Program-made: the position numbers and the translations under genes
Shown: positions 10,962 to 22,523 of the stretch, piece by piece
Layout: each line of letters opens with the position of its first letter
Numbering within the stretch: position 1 is the first letter of the stretch
Assembly: GCF_028640845.1 (NCBI RefSeq)
Contig: NC_080540.1
Span: 137,234,420-137,298,419 of the forward strand
DNA: 64,000 nucleotides
From: Ahaetulla prasina
Taxonomy: Eukaryota; Chordata; Lepidosauria; Squamata; Colubridae
Direction of reading: 5' to 3'
The notes under the pieces: generated by a model
What the model was told of the DNA's origin: nothing
What the model saw: the letters and a program-made list of their open reading frames with translations, nothing else
Databases searched by the model: none

Positions 10962-12325
10962 TAACAACAGAGTTGGAAGGGACCTTTGAGGCCTTCTAGT
11001 CCAACCCCCTGCCCAGGCAGGAAACCCTACACCATCTCAGTCAGATGGTTATCCAACATTTTCTTAAAAATTTCCAGTGCTGGAGCATTCACAACTTCTG
11101 CAGGCAAGTCGTTCCACTTATTAATTGTTCTAACTGTCAGGAAATTTCTCCTTAGTTCTAAGTTGCTTCTTTCCTTGATCAGTTTCCACCCATTGCTTCT
11201 TGTTCTATCCTCAGATGCTTTGGAGAACAGCCCGACTCCCTCTTCTTTGTGGCAACCCCTGAGATATTGGAACACTGCTATCATGTCTTCCCTAGTCCTT
11301 CTTTTTATTAAACTAGACATACCGAGTTCCTGCAACCGTTCTTCATAAGTTTTAGCCTCCAGTCCCCTAATCATCTTTGTTGCTCGTCTCTGCACTCTTT
11401 CTAGAGTTTCAACATCTTTTTTACATCGTGGCGACCAAAACTGGATGCAATATTCCAAGTGTGTGGCCTTACCAAGGCATTATAAAGTGGCACTAACACT
11501 TCACGTGATCTTGATTCTATCCCTCTGTTTATGCAGCCCAGAACTGTGTTGGCTTTTTTAGCAGCTGCTGCACACTGCTGGCTCATATCTAAATGGTTAT
11601 TCACTAGGACTCCAAGATCCCTTTCACAGGTACTACTATTGAGCAAGGTACCACATATACGGTACCTGTGCATTTTGGGTTTTTTGCCTAAATGTAGAAC
11701 CTTACTTTTTTCACTGTTGAATTTCATTTTGTTAGATAGTGCCCAATGTTCAAGTCTGTCAAGATCTTTCTGTAACTTGAGCCTATCTTCTGGAGTGTTG
11801 GCTATTCCTGCCAGCTTGGTGTCATCTGCAAATTTGATGAGTTCCCCATCTATCCCCTTGTCCAAGTCATTGATGAAGATGTTGAAGAGTACTGGCCTAA
11901 AACAGAGCCTTGGGGTACTCTACTGCATACTTCCCTCCATGTGGATGTAGTTCCATTGAGGACTACACGTTGAATGCGGTTGGTCAGCCAGTTACGAATC
12001 CATCTGGTGGTGCTGTCTAACCCACATTTTCTACTTTATCTAGTAGTAATTTATGGTTTACTTTATCAAATGCTTTACTGAAGTCCAAGTAAATTATATC
12101 GACAGTATTCCTCTGGTCTACTAATTTTCTTATTTTGTCAAAGAATGCAATAAGATTAGTCTGGCATGATCTGTTTTTGACAAACCCATGTTGGCTTTTG
12201 GTTATTACTTTGTTTGCTTCTAGGTGTTTGGTGATTCGTTGCTTGATTATCTTTTCCAGAATCTTCCCCGGTATTGAGGTCAGGCTGATAGGTCTGTAGT
12301 TTCCTGGTAGTTTTCTCTGTGATCA
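10962..12325 (-). mobile_element. CR1 LINE, 5'-truncated, with broken reverse transcriptase
   Basis: Read on the - strand this is the 3' end of a CR1 element: part of the reverse transcriptase (motifs YLDFSKAFDKVNHKLL, then IKFADDTKLAG with the catalytic ADD), the C-terminal helical part (LEYCIQFWSPRCKKD, then NKWNDLPAEVVNAP) and the typical 3' UTR ending near ggtcccttccaactctgt. The frame is broken at least near the GSVL box, where one base is missing at about 11903, and in the C-terminal part around 11450. It therefore cannot be active. The 5' half is absent, as is usual for CR1. Confidence 0.9.
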
Positions 12326-12984
12326 TGATCTAAATCTGCTTTGCATACTAACTCATATCTAGTTTCTTATGATTGCATTGTCTAGAAAATTACCCTTTAG
12401 CAGAACTTTAAAATCAAACAAATTTTGTAGAAGAGTAGACAAGCAAAACTTTAAAAATTACCAAACTGATAATATAATTTTAAATAGGATAGTGGGAGTA
12501 ATAGTGGGAGATCACTGTTACTCAGAGGCATTTTAGTATAGTTACTTTATTTCAGATACATTTCAGTAATCTGATAATATTATAAATAATACAAATATGT
12601 GTCATTTGCAAATCGTAACTACTTTGTTTTTACACTTATTTATATCCTGCTTTAAAAATAAATGAAATTAATATGCTAAATTTGTTGAGCATTAAAAATG
12701 AATACTAAAATGAACAGTGCTGACACCATTAAACTAATGCGGAAAACAAATCTAATTGAAGTACTGAAAAATGTCTTCCAAAATATAAAGATTTCCAATG
12801 CTCATCTAAAGATGGGATTAAAGGAAACTGGCCAGATAATTCCTGAACTATATCGCTGTTAAAAAGAAACACTTTAACATCATTTAAATTTTTATATCTA
12901 TATAAAATCTTCCATCTTTATTATTTTTGCAAATAATACAAGGTGGCAGACATATCCAACACACTGTCTTACTTCTATTCCCCC

Positions 12985-13133
12985 CCAAAAAAACAACAAC
13001 CCTGTAAGGTGGGGTGGGCTGAGAGAGTGACTAGCCCAATGTCACCCAACTGGCTTTCATGGTTAAGGCAGGCCTTGAACTCACAGTCTCTTTCTTTCTA
13101 GCCTGGTGTCTTAACCACCAGACCAAACTGGCT
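12985..13133 (-). mobile_element. tRNA-derived squamate SINE (antisense)
   Basis: On the - strand the head reads agccagtttggtctggtggt with a pol III A-box-like segment, followed by a B-box-like gagttcaaggcc and a body with gggtgacattgggctagtca. The 3' part (ggttgttgttttttt) lacks the BovB-like tail seen at 46622-46835, so this is either a different subfamily or a truncated copy. Confidence 0.65.
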
Positions 13134-13305
13134 AAATATCTTCTAAATCTGAACAGAGCTATGGACAACAGGTTTAGATAAACTCAACACCATTCTCTCT
13201 GTTCCACAGAAAAGTGTTTTTTCCATTGCAGGAAATCTAAATACAACCATTGTTTATCATGCTTCCTCATTACTGTAAAGAAACTTCCAAGTATGAGATA
13301 TGAAC

Positions 13306-13494
13306 CAAGGGTGGGATTCAGCCAGTTTGGACCAGTTCGGGTGAACTGGTAGTTGTGACGGTTAGTTGCCCAGGCGCAATCCCATCCTATATCGCCATGT
13401 TTTTGACGCAGCATGCATGTTGCGAGCGTGCGCGCATGCTCACATTTTCAATTCTGGGCGAACTGGTTGTTAAATTATGTAAAGCCCACCTCTG
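13306..13494. mobile_element. hAT-type MITE with perfect 8-bp target duplication
   Basis: The ends are caagggtgggattca and a degenerate inverted match aagcccacctctg. The flanks are a perfect 8-bp repeat, atatgaac, at 13298-13305 and 13495-13502. The inside carries aactggt/accagtt words typical of the family (copies at 17667, 23509, 31246, 34163 and 56146). An 8-bp duplication and CAG...CTG ends identify the hAT superfamily. No transposase is encoded. Confidence 0.85.
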
Positions 13495-16124
13495 ATATGA
13501 ACATTATTTTGTCAGATTTCCCTCTCCTTCTGCTACAATAAATGTGAGAAAGAAAGGTATTGCAATGTGATGTAGATAAAAAGTTGGAGGCAAGGAGACA
13601 TCTAGGCAATGTCGGTGTCACCTCATTTGTATTCAGAAGCAGAATCCAATGAATTAATTTGGGTTCATTCAGTCAGTGTTCTAACCTTTTTAATACTACC
13701 TGATCGCATGGAACTTGCCATTTTGTGCTGCTCATTCAGTGACTCTATTACAGTCACTGAATTTATTTTTTCTTATATATTCTCTGTTCTTCAGTTTCAG
13801 AAACTTATGCACTTAGTGGCTTCTTTCACATTTTATACCAAATTGTTGGATAGGATGTGTCCTTGATACTCATTTCCAAGATTGCGTGTAGTTGAATATT
13901 CTACCTGCTTGGCAGTTATTTTTGAATTGAAAGTAGACAAATAGAGCTACATCATTCCTCGTTTATCACATCTTTCACATTCACTTTAACATTAATATTA
14001 TAATATATTAAACATTTAAATATTATAAAACTTTCCATTTTCTTCTTAGTATCTTTTAGTAATAATGCCATGATGTAACACAGAGATGTTTGTGCCCAGA
14101 CGACACACTGCATAAGGAAAGATGGAATGTTTTATCTTTGTATTTAAAAAAATTACAAAAATTACAAAAATTACAAAAAAGAAAGAAAGTAGACAAATTG
14201 GACGATGAGGAATAAATAACAGTGAATAAAATAGGGTCAATTTGTCACTGAAATTAGCAGCAAATAAACTGACTACTGTATCAGGAACTAAATAGTAGGA
14301 AAGTCAGATTGCTGGCATTTATGACTATGGATTTATAAGTAGAATATGGATAGGAATACACTGAATATTAGAGGTCATCAGCTGTATCATTTCAAGTTTC
14401 CAGGAATGTATCATTTAAATGTTTCCAGTAAGAAAAAAAACAACAATATTTAATGGCTACCCAGGGTACTTTTTTAACTGCCTTAGAGCTACTTGGCTTT
14501 ATATGTTGTACGAATTAAAGCATGGTAGAATGCCAAGCATATGCTAGTATAATACCATAATATATGCCATGGTTTACAAATAATGGAAAAGCATTCAAAA
14601 AAGGAATTTGAAACCAAACAATGCAGACTAACCTCTGAATTCTAAAAAGTTGGGGACAATGGAATATTCTTGGCTTTGCACCAAAAAGTTAACAGTGTAG
14701 ACACCAGATGGGTTTCCTATTCCAAATCCGCAATTCTAGGCTAAGTCCTTCGGTATGGATTTGCTAATTGCATCTGATGGGGGGGAGAGGATGACTTTAT
14801 TTGACGGTCGTCTAAAAATGTCACCTGTCATTTTGTTTCAGAAAACAAAACAGGAAAAAACCTAATCCATTTTCCTTTTGAAAAGGTATCTCAAATGAAC
14901 TCTGACAGCTCTTTATAGCCTCTCCAATTCAATTGAAAATATTTTAATGAGGAAAGCATGCCCTAAATAGTTTTTTTTATGCAGCCAATGCATGGAAAAG
15001 AAAATGAAAAAAAAATGGGGAAAGTCCAAAATTGTTCATACTATTCTGCTTAACAATGTGAAAGAAATTGCCTTTGTAAATGCCTTCAGTTTGTCCAGAA
15101 ACAGGTTTCTAAGGACACTGGAAACACTACTTCAGATAGTTTTTAGTAAGATAAGTAGCCTATTATTATTTTTAAGTAACTGGTTTTTACAAGTAAAAAA
15201 TGTTTAGTAGACATCCTATTAGTTTTTAGACAATCATGTTTTTCAGAGACTGTGGATCTGCACCTAAACTCATAAAATTGCTGGAAAGAGGAGGGCAGTG
15301 TTTACTGCTGCTAATGGATGGCATTGTAATTATCCACTGGTAACATACTAAGGAGGGGAAAAATATTTTATGACCCATTAGGGAAGGCAAGTCTATTTTC
15401 CTGCCTTCTTAGCAATACATCATGATCATCAACTCTTCTTCTGTCTGAAAACCAATTATTTCCTTGCTGAATTAAGTGCACCCTACATGTTAGGCATGTA
15501 ATATATTTATAAAAGGAAGCACAGGATGATTCATCCATTGTGCAAAGAATTTTCAAGTCACTGCCAAACATAGCACTGCTGTTGGCATGGGAACTTTCCA
15601 TTTGTCAGAAGCAATTTAGCCATAGTAATCCATTAACATGTATCACTTGAAGCAGCCACCTGTTATTTATTAATTTACTTACTAAGGCGTCTGTGCCACT
15701 AATTATCAGGGGCTTTAAGTGGCTTACAGAATGGTGCAACAAAGGTTAAAAATAAAAATAAAAACTGCAGCACATAATCGCTGGATTTGGAAACCCCAAA
15801 ACTATGATTGTGCCATTCCCAATACCTTTTGTTGTTGGCTGTGGCTGCTAATCACTGGATTTCAAAGATGAAATGAACAGTAGACATCAGCTTAATTATA
15901 GTTGGCAAAACTTTATTATTTCTATTTATTTACATCAGAGACCCATTCCTGATCAACCATGACAGATGTGAGAGGCAAACCATGGCAAAAGTCCATGCTG
16001 CACCACTTTTAGTAGACAGATTTTTAGCAGTCTTTCCCCTTTCCTTTCCAGATTCTGTGATTTAATATGAAAGGACTTTTGAAGATGGGCACTGCTCAGT
16101 AATGCATCCAGAGATATCCTAAGG

Positions 16125-16310
16125 CAGGAGTCCCCAATCTCTGGGCCACGGCCCAATACCAGACCGCAACTGAGCTGCATGAGTGGTGGGCTGGTGCACA
16201 TTCGTAGCTCAACTTCTGCAAGTCAAGATGCACACATGTGTGCTGACCCACCATTCGTGTCAGTCGAGCTGCACGCGCATGTACAGCGGCCCATCACTCA
16301 TGTGGCCTGG
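16125..16310. mobile_element. Truncated hAT-like MITE
   Basis: The left end caggagtccccaatctctgg resembles the ends of the elements at 18169 and 33863, and the body contains gggccac/ggcccat words as in those copies. I cannot find a matching right end or target duplication, so the copy is probably truncated and the right border is approximate. Confidence 0.45.
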
Positions 16311-17006
16311 TTCCCCTCTCTCCTTTCCTTATAAATGGAGAGGCGTTGACCTACAAATCCAGCAGATACATTTTTATTCAAAATCTGCTATCTGTTAATT
16401 AAAGCAAGTGACAGGAAGATAGCCAGGATAAATTACTAAATGCATATGTTAGATGGTTCATCCTGATGTTAGAACTCAATGAACTGTCATATTTGTCAGC
16501 CTTACCAGGTAGACCTGACAGGAAACATGATCAGATAAGCTAATTCTGCTTTAGTGTAAAGCTACATTAATAGAATCTTGCAAGTCTGAAAGTACTATTC
16601 TCCCATTGATCCCTTCATTCTGAGCCCCTTTCCCCGCCTGCTATATAGCTGTGGGCTGTACTATCTCTTACCTGACCATTCCCTAGGCCACATCTCTTCA
16701 CCCCATCTCCCAAGGTCCTTCCCATCTACTATTATAATATATCAGATTGGCAGAGCATAATACAGCTAATGTAAAATACATACATCGTTCCTTGTACCAT
16801 TATGAAGGCCTATCACATGAAAAGACAGCAATTAGTTTTAGTTATAGGAAATTCCCAAAACAAAAAAAACATATGAAGTTTACTATCCAGTAAGACTTAA
16901 TACCTCTCCACTTTCAATTGTCCCATCCCTCCTTTCACCAATGACTTTCATTCTGGTACAGCCAAAAATTTTCTGTCACTGTTCCATTGTCTCCAAGAAT
17001 CAATTG

Positions 17007-17500
17007 CAGGGGTGAAATGCTCCTGGTTCGGACCGGATCTCCCAATCCGGTAGCAATGGCGGCGGGTGGTTTGGAGAACTGGTAGCAAAAATCCCTGGCC
17101 CCCCCCATGCCCAGCTGAGCAGCGCGATCATCAGAGGTTTTTTTTTTTTTAAACTTTTAAAACCATTTTTTCTTCAGCCGAAAAAATACTTTTAAAAGTT
17201 AAAAAAAAGCCTCTGATGGTTGCGCGGCTCAGCTGGGATCATCAGAAGCTTTTAAAAGCATTTTTTTACAACCTCTTCAGCCAAAGAGGTTATAAAAATG
17301 CTTTTAAAAGCCTCTGATGATCAGGCAACTCAGCTGGGATCACCAGAGGAGGCTTTTAAAAGCATTTTTAGCACATTTGTAGAAAAAATGCTTTTAAAAG
17401 TTAAAAAAAAGCTGGCCACGCCCATCCAGTCACATTACCACCACCACCACCAAGCCACGCTCACAGAAGCGGTAGTAACAAATTTTACATTTCACCCCTG
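17007..17500. mobile_element. hAT-type MITE, long copy with inner foldbacks
   Basis: The perfect 13-bp terminal inverted repeats are caggggtgaaatg and catttcacccctg. The flanks atcaattg (16999-17006) and ttcagttg (17501-17508) match at 6 of 8 positions, as expected for an aged hAT target duplication. The interior has several inverted copies of a gcttttaaaagcattttt module separated by ggctcagctggg words. The same module, shorter, is in the copy at 34163-34457. Not coding. Confidence 0.8.
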
Positions 17501-17666
17501 TTCAGTTGTGCAATTCTGTCTTTAAATGTAGCTCTGGCTTTCCCAGATCTAAATAAAAGGGCAATTACTGTATACTTCCCGATAGTAGTCAAGATCTATT
17601 ACTCTCCTTAAGGCTATGGCTTGCAATACCAAACCAAATTGGAGATAAATATCCATTAGTTTGGGA

Positions 17667-17835
17667 CAGTGGTGGGTTGCTACCAATTTGAACCGGTCCA
17701 GGCAAACATGTAGTGGTGGCGGCGGGAGACTCCGCCCACCTGCTCAGATGCTTCTGCGCATGCGCAGAAGCGCCGCATGCACACACATAAACGCGCAAGT
17801 GAACCGGTAGCATTGGGATTTGGAACCTGCCCCTG
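17667..17835. mobile_element. hAT-type MITE with perfect target duplication
   Basis: It begins cagtggtgggttgctacc and ends ggaacctgcccctg. Perfect 8-bp flanks gtttggga lie at 17659-17666 and 17836-17843. It contains aaccggt on both sides of a CpG-rich core and a 20-bp perfect palindrome at 17751-17770. Confidence 0.88.
17755..17766. promoter_or_regulatory. Perfect match to the NRF-1 binding palindrome
   Basis: The 12-mer TGCGCATGCGCA matches the published NRF-1 consensus YGCGCAYGCGCR exactly. It lies in the core of the MITE at 17667-17835. Whether any protein binds here is unknown, and in a methylated intron it may be silent. Confidence 0.35.
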
Positions 17836-18168
17836 GTTTGGGAACTGAAATGTACTCACATATTATTTCTTGCCCTATAATGATTCAATAATCAGATTCA
17901 ATAACCATTTTGTGAACCCAGAAATGAAGACATGATTTGAATGTGCTTTTATTAACTTTTCCATGGAGTCCTATGTCTAAAACTAATGCTATTGATTTCC
18001 CATTGTTACATTATGTTATGTTCCATGGTATTTGCCTTTGTGATGTATCTCTTAGATTTCAAATGATGTTTCAGACCTGTTAAAGAGCCTATTGTTTTTA
18101 TAGGGATAATGTTCTCTATGGCTGTATAAATGATTGTAACACAGCATTCTTTTCACTGCTTGCTAAGA

Positions 18169-18347
18169 CAGCAGCCTCCAACCTTTTGGGCCAGTTCTGT
18201 GGAGAGAGATTTTCCAGTGGACCAGAGGGGGTGTGGTTTTATGTGCTGCCTGCATCCTGCGGATGGAGCTTTGCTTGTTTGTGCGGCCCGGTTTCTGGCA
18301 TGCTGCAGCCTGGTGCCGGTCCACAGACCGGGAGTTGGGGACCCCTG
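18169..18347. mobile_element. hAT-type MITE with perfect target duplication
   Basis: It begins cagcagcctccaaccttttg and ends gttggggacccctg. Perfect 8-bp flanks tgctaaga lie at 18161-18168 and 18348-18355. It is the same family as 33863-34144, with gggccag and ggtccacagaccggg words inside. Not coding. Confidence 0.85.
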
Positions 18348-19261
18348 TGCTAAGAATCTCCATCAAATGGGTTAGGGGGATTGTTTTGTGAATGCAATGA
18401 TTGATAGATTTGGATCTTCTTCCTGGACATTACAGGATTAACATTACTGGTAATCCTTTAAATGAACATGAAAATATTTTTGGTCATTTTACTCATTATG
18501 GTTTTGGATACTGTTGATACTGATGTCTCATGAAAGTATTACTCCATTGTTCATGGCAACTGGTTTATAAGATTTAGTGCATTTTCATTTAATGAATTAT
18601 AAACATATTGCTGTAGACGTTTTGTTGTATTCTAAATTATAAAAAAAGATTTCAGTGTTTTATACTGCTTGAAAAACATGGCTTGATTAAACAACTTGAA
18701 AACATTTTAAAGAAATAATGCAAATATAATGCACATTAGTAGATAAATAAAATCACAGCTGCCATTCAGTTTTATTTCCACCTATTGATAGGCTGAAGGA
18801 GGCACTATATGTGTCTAATCGTTCCCAAGAAAGAACTTCAGGTCTCCTTAGGATCACATAATTTTAGGAAAGCACATTACACAGGTTGCTGCAAACTAAT
18901 GGTACACATTTCTATATATTAAAGGGCAATCAAATCAGATTAGGAAAAATGTGGAAGCTTTTCATTAGTAAGAAAATAATCAAAAGCTTCCTTACGTTTA
19001 GGGAGATATAGTCTTTAAAAACCAAACCTAACCAGGAAAGCGTACATTTTGCCAATGAGTGATGCCCATGCTCAAATCAGGCATCCAAAACTGGATGGTT
19101 TTATTATTGCTGAATAATTTTTGCTTTCAACAAAAAACATTCCATGCATAAAAATGCATTTAAAAAAGAAACAAATTTGTATCTGTGCAAATTTAACTGC
19201 TTTTCTTAGCATAAATTTTGCTTAGATTAACCAGTGTTTTCCAATTGCCTCTACTTTCCTT

Positions 19262-19378
19262 AGCAATAGCAATAGCAATTAGACTTATATACTGCTTCAC
19301 AGTGCTTTACAGCCCTCTCTAAGCGGTTTATAGAGTCAGCATATTGCCCCCAACATTCTGGGTCCTTGCTAGTTAAAT
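19262..19378 (+). repeat. Dispersed repeat shared with 59549-59762
   Basis: It begins with a short gcaata repeat and continues ttagacttatatactgcttc, then gctttacagccctctctaag and a stretch ending in tctgggtcctt. The longer copy at 59549-59762 ends in a tRNA-like ccactgtgccacc segment, so this may be a SINE-like family. This copy is truncated. Confidence 0.5.
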
Positions 19379-19527
19379 CATTTTAAGTCTGAGCAATTAA
19401 TCCCAGCAATCTTTTAAAAATTTACATTGAACAAATTTTGGGTGATGCTATATCAAGGTAACTTTTAAAGAGTTTATTTTTAAATGTCTTATATTTAGTA
19501 AATAAACAAAATTTGGATTTTGGAATG

Positions 19528-19864
19528 CAGGTAGCCCTCGCTTACAATCACAATTGAGCCCAAAATTTCTGTTGCTAGTCAAACATTTGTTAAGTGAATT
19601 TTGCCCCATTTTATGACCTCTCTTGCCACAGTTGTTAGTGAATCACTGCAGTTGTTGAGCGAATCTGGTTTCCCCGTTGATTTTGCTTGTCAGAAGGTCA
19701 TAGAAGCTGATTACATGACCCCAAAGCACTTCCACCATCATAAATATGAGTCAGTTGCCAAGCATCTGAATTTTGATCACGTGACCCCGGGGATGCAGTC
19801 ATAAGTGTGCGGTTGTAACTTTGAAGGATCAGTAAATGAACTGTTGTAAGTCGAGGACTACCTG
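19528..19864. mobile_element. Tc1/mariner-like non-autonomous element
   Basis: The left end caggtagccctcgcttacaa and right end gtaagtcgaggactacctg are inverted relatives. TA follows the right end, while the left flank is TG, probably mutated. The body shares gttaagtgaattttgcccca and cagttgttgagcgaatctgg with the other family members. It ends only 54 bp before the exon at 19919, close to the polypyrimidine tract. Confidence 0.6.
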
Positions 19865-19918
19865 TATATTTGTTGGCAAGCAGTTTAGCTTGATTCCTAT
19901 CCATTGTTTCCTCTATAG

Positions 19919-20020
19919 CACAGCCCGTTCTTTGCTGAACAGCTTACAGCCTTTCAAGTCTGGCTAACAATGGGAGTGGAAAACCGCAATCCTCCTGAAC
20001 AGCTCCCTATCGTATTGCAG
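19919..20020 (+). CDS. RPTOR: RPTOR exon 2 of 11 in window (about residues 405-438)
   Basis: The exon has 34 whole codons starting [20 protein letters not shown] and ending [14 protein letters not shown], matching raptor closely. It begins the helical solenoid that packs against the mTOR HEAT domain. It is phase 0 at both ends, so skipping it would keep the frame. Acceptor ctctatag, donor cag/gtgagt. The acceptor tract is unusually poor in long T-runs and a MITE ends 54 bp upstream, which may affect how the branch region is placed. Confidence 0.96.
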
Positions 20021-20699
20021 GTGAGTTGTCTTGACAGCCGGCTGGACTACTAGCTTAGCTGAGGCTGCTGAAATGTGGGCAACCAGCCAGCTGCAAATTT
20101 GTCTGTCTATTTATGGACATGCCTTTCTATGACTTCTTTGCTCTTTGCCAGATGGTGTTTGGGTAAATAAATTACATGGATGGCACTGGAGACTAATTGG
20201 AGCTCATTGTTTGCTGGGCTTTTGCTGATACAGACACATTACACGCAAGCAAAATCCCTTTCCCCACCTAGCCACATGCTTTCAGTTAAGCATAAATTGA
20301 TATTGTAGAACTATTCGCCTTTTTGCTAGAAAATTTCACTCGGCTGTATAGTCACAAAGCTCTTGTTCCAAGCAGCCAGGTTTGAGCCATACCTGGCCTC
20401 TTACCATCCATAATGCAGTGGCTACTGGTGACAAGAGGGCCTGGTAAGGAGAAATATCCCCTTGTTAGTATTAGGTGAATTTCTTTTTTTTGCTCTACAC
20501 AAACAGAAACAAGAAAATATTCCAAATGACATGTTCACACTCCAGGTCAGAATCTGGGGAGAAATGTTTTTGGCAAGAAAATAAAATACTATCCGTTTTC
20601 TCTTCAAGTCTGCCTAATTTCTGTATACTTCATCATTGTTCCTGAAGTTGAGAAACAAAGTTATACACATTTAATAAAAATATTAAAATAGACAATTTA

Positions 20700-20890
20700 C
20701 ATTATTATTATTATTATTATTTGTTCGATTTCTATACCGCCCTTCTCCCGAAGGACTCAGGGCGGTGTACAGCCAAAAGTAAAAACAGACAATACAATAT
20801 ACAATTAAAATACAAATTAAAAAACTTATTTTATAATTGGCCTAAAAACTTTAAATATATAAAACTAAAACCCCTTAAAATTAATAATAG
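20700..20890 (-). mobile_element. L2 LINE 3' tail (antisense)
   Basis: Read on the - strand it ends with an inverted ctgagtcct/aggactcag stem, then agaagggcggtatagaaatc, and an (AAT)n tail. It resembles the 3' end of the L2 copy at 62098 onward, including the preceding A-rich 3' UTR. No coding part remains. Confidence 0.7.
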
Positions 20891-21454
20891 AAAATTTAAA
20901 ATTTAAAATCAATAAAATTGATTTATTGTAAATAAATGATTTCATAACCAACATGTTCACTTACTACATGTGTTATCTAGTACATTTAGTATCTAGTATA
21001 TGACTATAGTTTATTTTGAAACACATTCATCTTTGCTCTTTTCCATATGCTGGAAAAGCACCATCATCATTGTAGAAATTTACTAAGGTTTACAAAAATG
21101 TCACAATTTAGTATCCAACTTTTCACTGTTTCATCAGGCAGAGTGTTCAACAAAGTGGGAGGACTAGGTCTAGGTCCCCTAGGTCTCCCAGGTAAATAGT
21201 TCCTCTGATAAAGTTTTCAGGTCATTATATGATACATTCAGGATTACTGAGGTGCAAAGTCTGTTCCCTAATTTTTAACTGTATTCGGTTTATCAAATAT
21301 TCCTCTAAGAATAAACAGCTATTGTATTATTCAGTTGTTTTTTTAGAATTATACATTTATGCTGGAAATCTTATTTGGTTATAATACAAAGCAGTTCTAA
21401 TTCTGACAGGAGCTAGATTAGTAGCTATTGCCAACATTCTTTGGGGATATTTGG

Positions 21455-21560
21455 TTTCCCTTTCCCTTTCCTCCCCTCCCTCCCTTCCCCTCCCTTCCCT
21501 TCCCTTCCCCTCCCCTCCCTTCCCTTCCCCTCCCTCCCTCCCTCCCCTTTCCTTTCCTTC
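21455..21560. repeat. Pyrimidine-rich CCCTT/CCTCC tract
   Basis: About 105 bp of almost pure C and T on the + strand, in imperfect ccctt and cctcc units, can form purine/pyrimidine mirror repeats. Reading frames across it (for example proline-rich on +, glycine/glutamate-rich on -) are composition artefacts. Confidence 0.85.
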
Positions 21561-22466
21561 TGCCAAGAGGAATAGGGTTACATTATTGTACCTATTCAAG
21601 GGCATCCATTTTCATCTTGTATAATGGGAAAAGACTTTCAGTCCCACTTAGCAGCGCTGTCATGTAATATGGTTGACAGCGTCATCAATCATTGTGAGTC
21701 CGACTCTTCATTTTCTACAGTTTCTGTAGCCTGGGAGTTTGTTGTGGTGATAGATGGACAGTTTATCTCTGACAAAGCAGTGAGACAGACAGATTTCTTG
21801 TCCAGCAACGGATATGCTGAATGACTTGACAGCAAAGAGCTGTACAGATAATTAATTTTGTAGCAAAACTGAAATGCCCACCTGCTTCTTCAGGAACAAG
21901 GTGATCACACCACTGCAAAAGCTAACAGAAAGATAGAGATTCATTAAAGCAAGTACAATCACATTGTTTCATCAAATTTGAATTACTATGCAATTAATTA
22001 ATTTGCTCAAAAAGGCCCCCCAAAGGGCATTTTTATGCTTTCGGCATAATGCCAGGTTCCTATGCAAAAGGTTTTTCCAGCCACAGAAAACAGCTTTTAT
22101 AAATAGCTTTCTTTGACTTTTTAAAAACAAATCCCTTTAGAATCTCTGTTCTCTTGGGAGAAGCATGACACAAACAGATTGCTAAAGCAGAGAGGGGGAT
22201 GAAGTGGCACATGGGTGGTGGGGAAAAGTTTGGAGCACCTTAATCCTCAGGGAAGGATTTGCGTTCCAGGCTGTATCTCACACAGCTCCGTAGGATTAGT
22301 AGTTGCCCTGTGGAGACAAAGCCTAATTGTAGATGCAAAGGGTGGTTTTGCTTTAGTCACCGGTACTGGCTCTTTGACCTGTGCTAGCTTGTAATTTTAA
22401 TAGAAAATCTCCATGTATGTATCCAACGTTGTTAGTTGATAGTTTGATATTTGCGAATCTACTGAA

Positions 22467-22470
<4 letters not shown>

Positions 22471-22512
<42 letters not shown>

Positions 22513-22523
22513 TGTGTGTGTGA
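22471..22523. repeat. (TG)n microsatellite
   Basis: A run of about 26 TG units with one T interruption near 22510. The TH-repeat peptide on the - strand is an artefact. Confidence 0.95.

Larger units (their letters stand above)
2048..19918 (+). other. RPTOR: RPTOR intron, 17.9 kb
   Basis: This is the largest complete intron in the window. It contains the 2,056-bp tandem duplication (2481-6592), a LINE tail, a Tc1-like palindromic element (8013-8415), a hairpin element (8486-8608), a long TA-type repeat (9566-10315), an antisense CR1 (10962-12325), a SINE, and five short hAT-like elements between 13306 and 18347. The stretches 6600-7130, 8630-9560, 12330-12980, 13510-16120 and 18360-19260 look like unique AT-rich sequence with no gene that I can support. 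Confidence 0.85.

Noticed and set aside
10986..11458. Possible domesticated CR1 protein
   Set aside because: The polymerase frame is interrupted several times and truncated at the 5' side, so there is no sign of preserved coding.
11531..11950. 139-codon frame on the + strand
   Set aside because: It is the antisense shadow of the CR1 polymerase frame.
12979..13140. Possible tRNA gene
   Set aside because: The tRNA-like boxes belong to a SINE head. The cloverleaf is incomplete and the body continues as SINE sequence.
21428..21667. Proline-rich frame at 21428
   Set aside because: Composition effect of the CCCTT tract.
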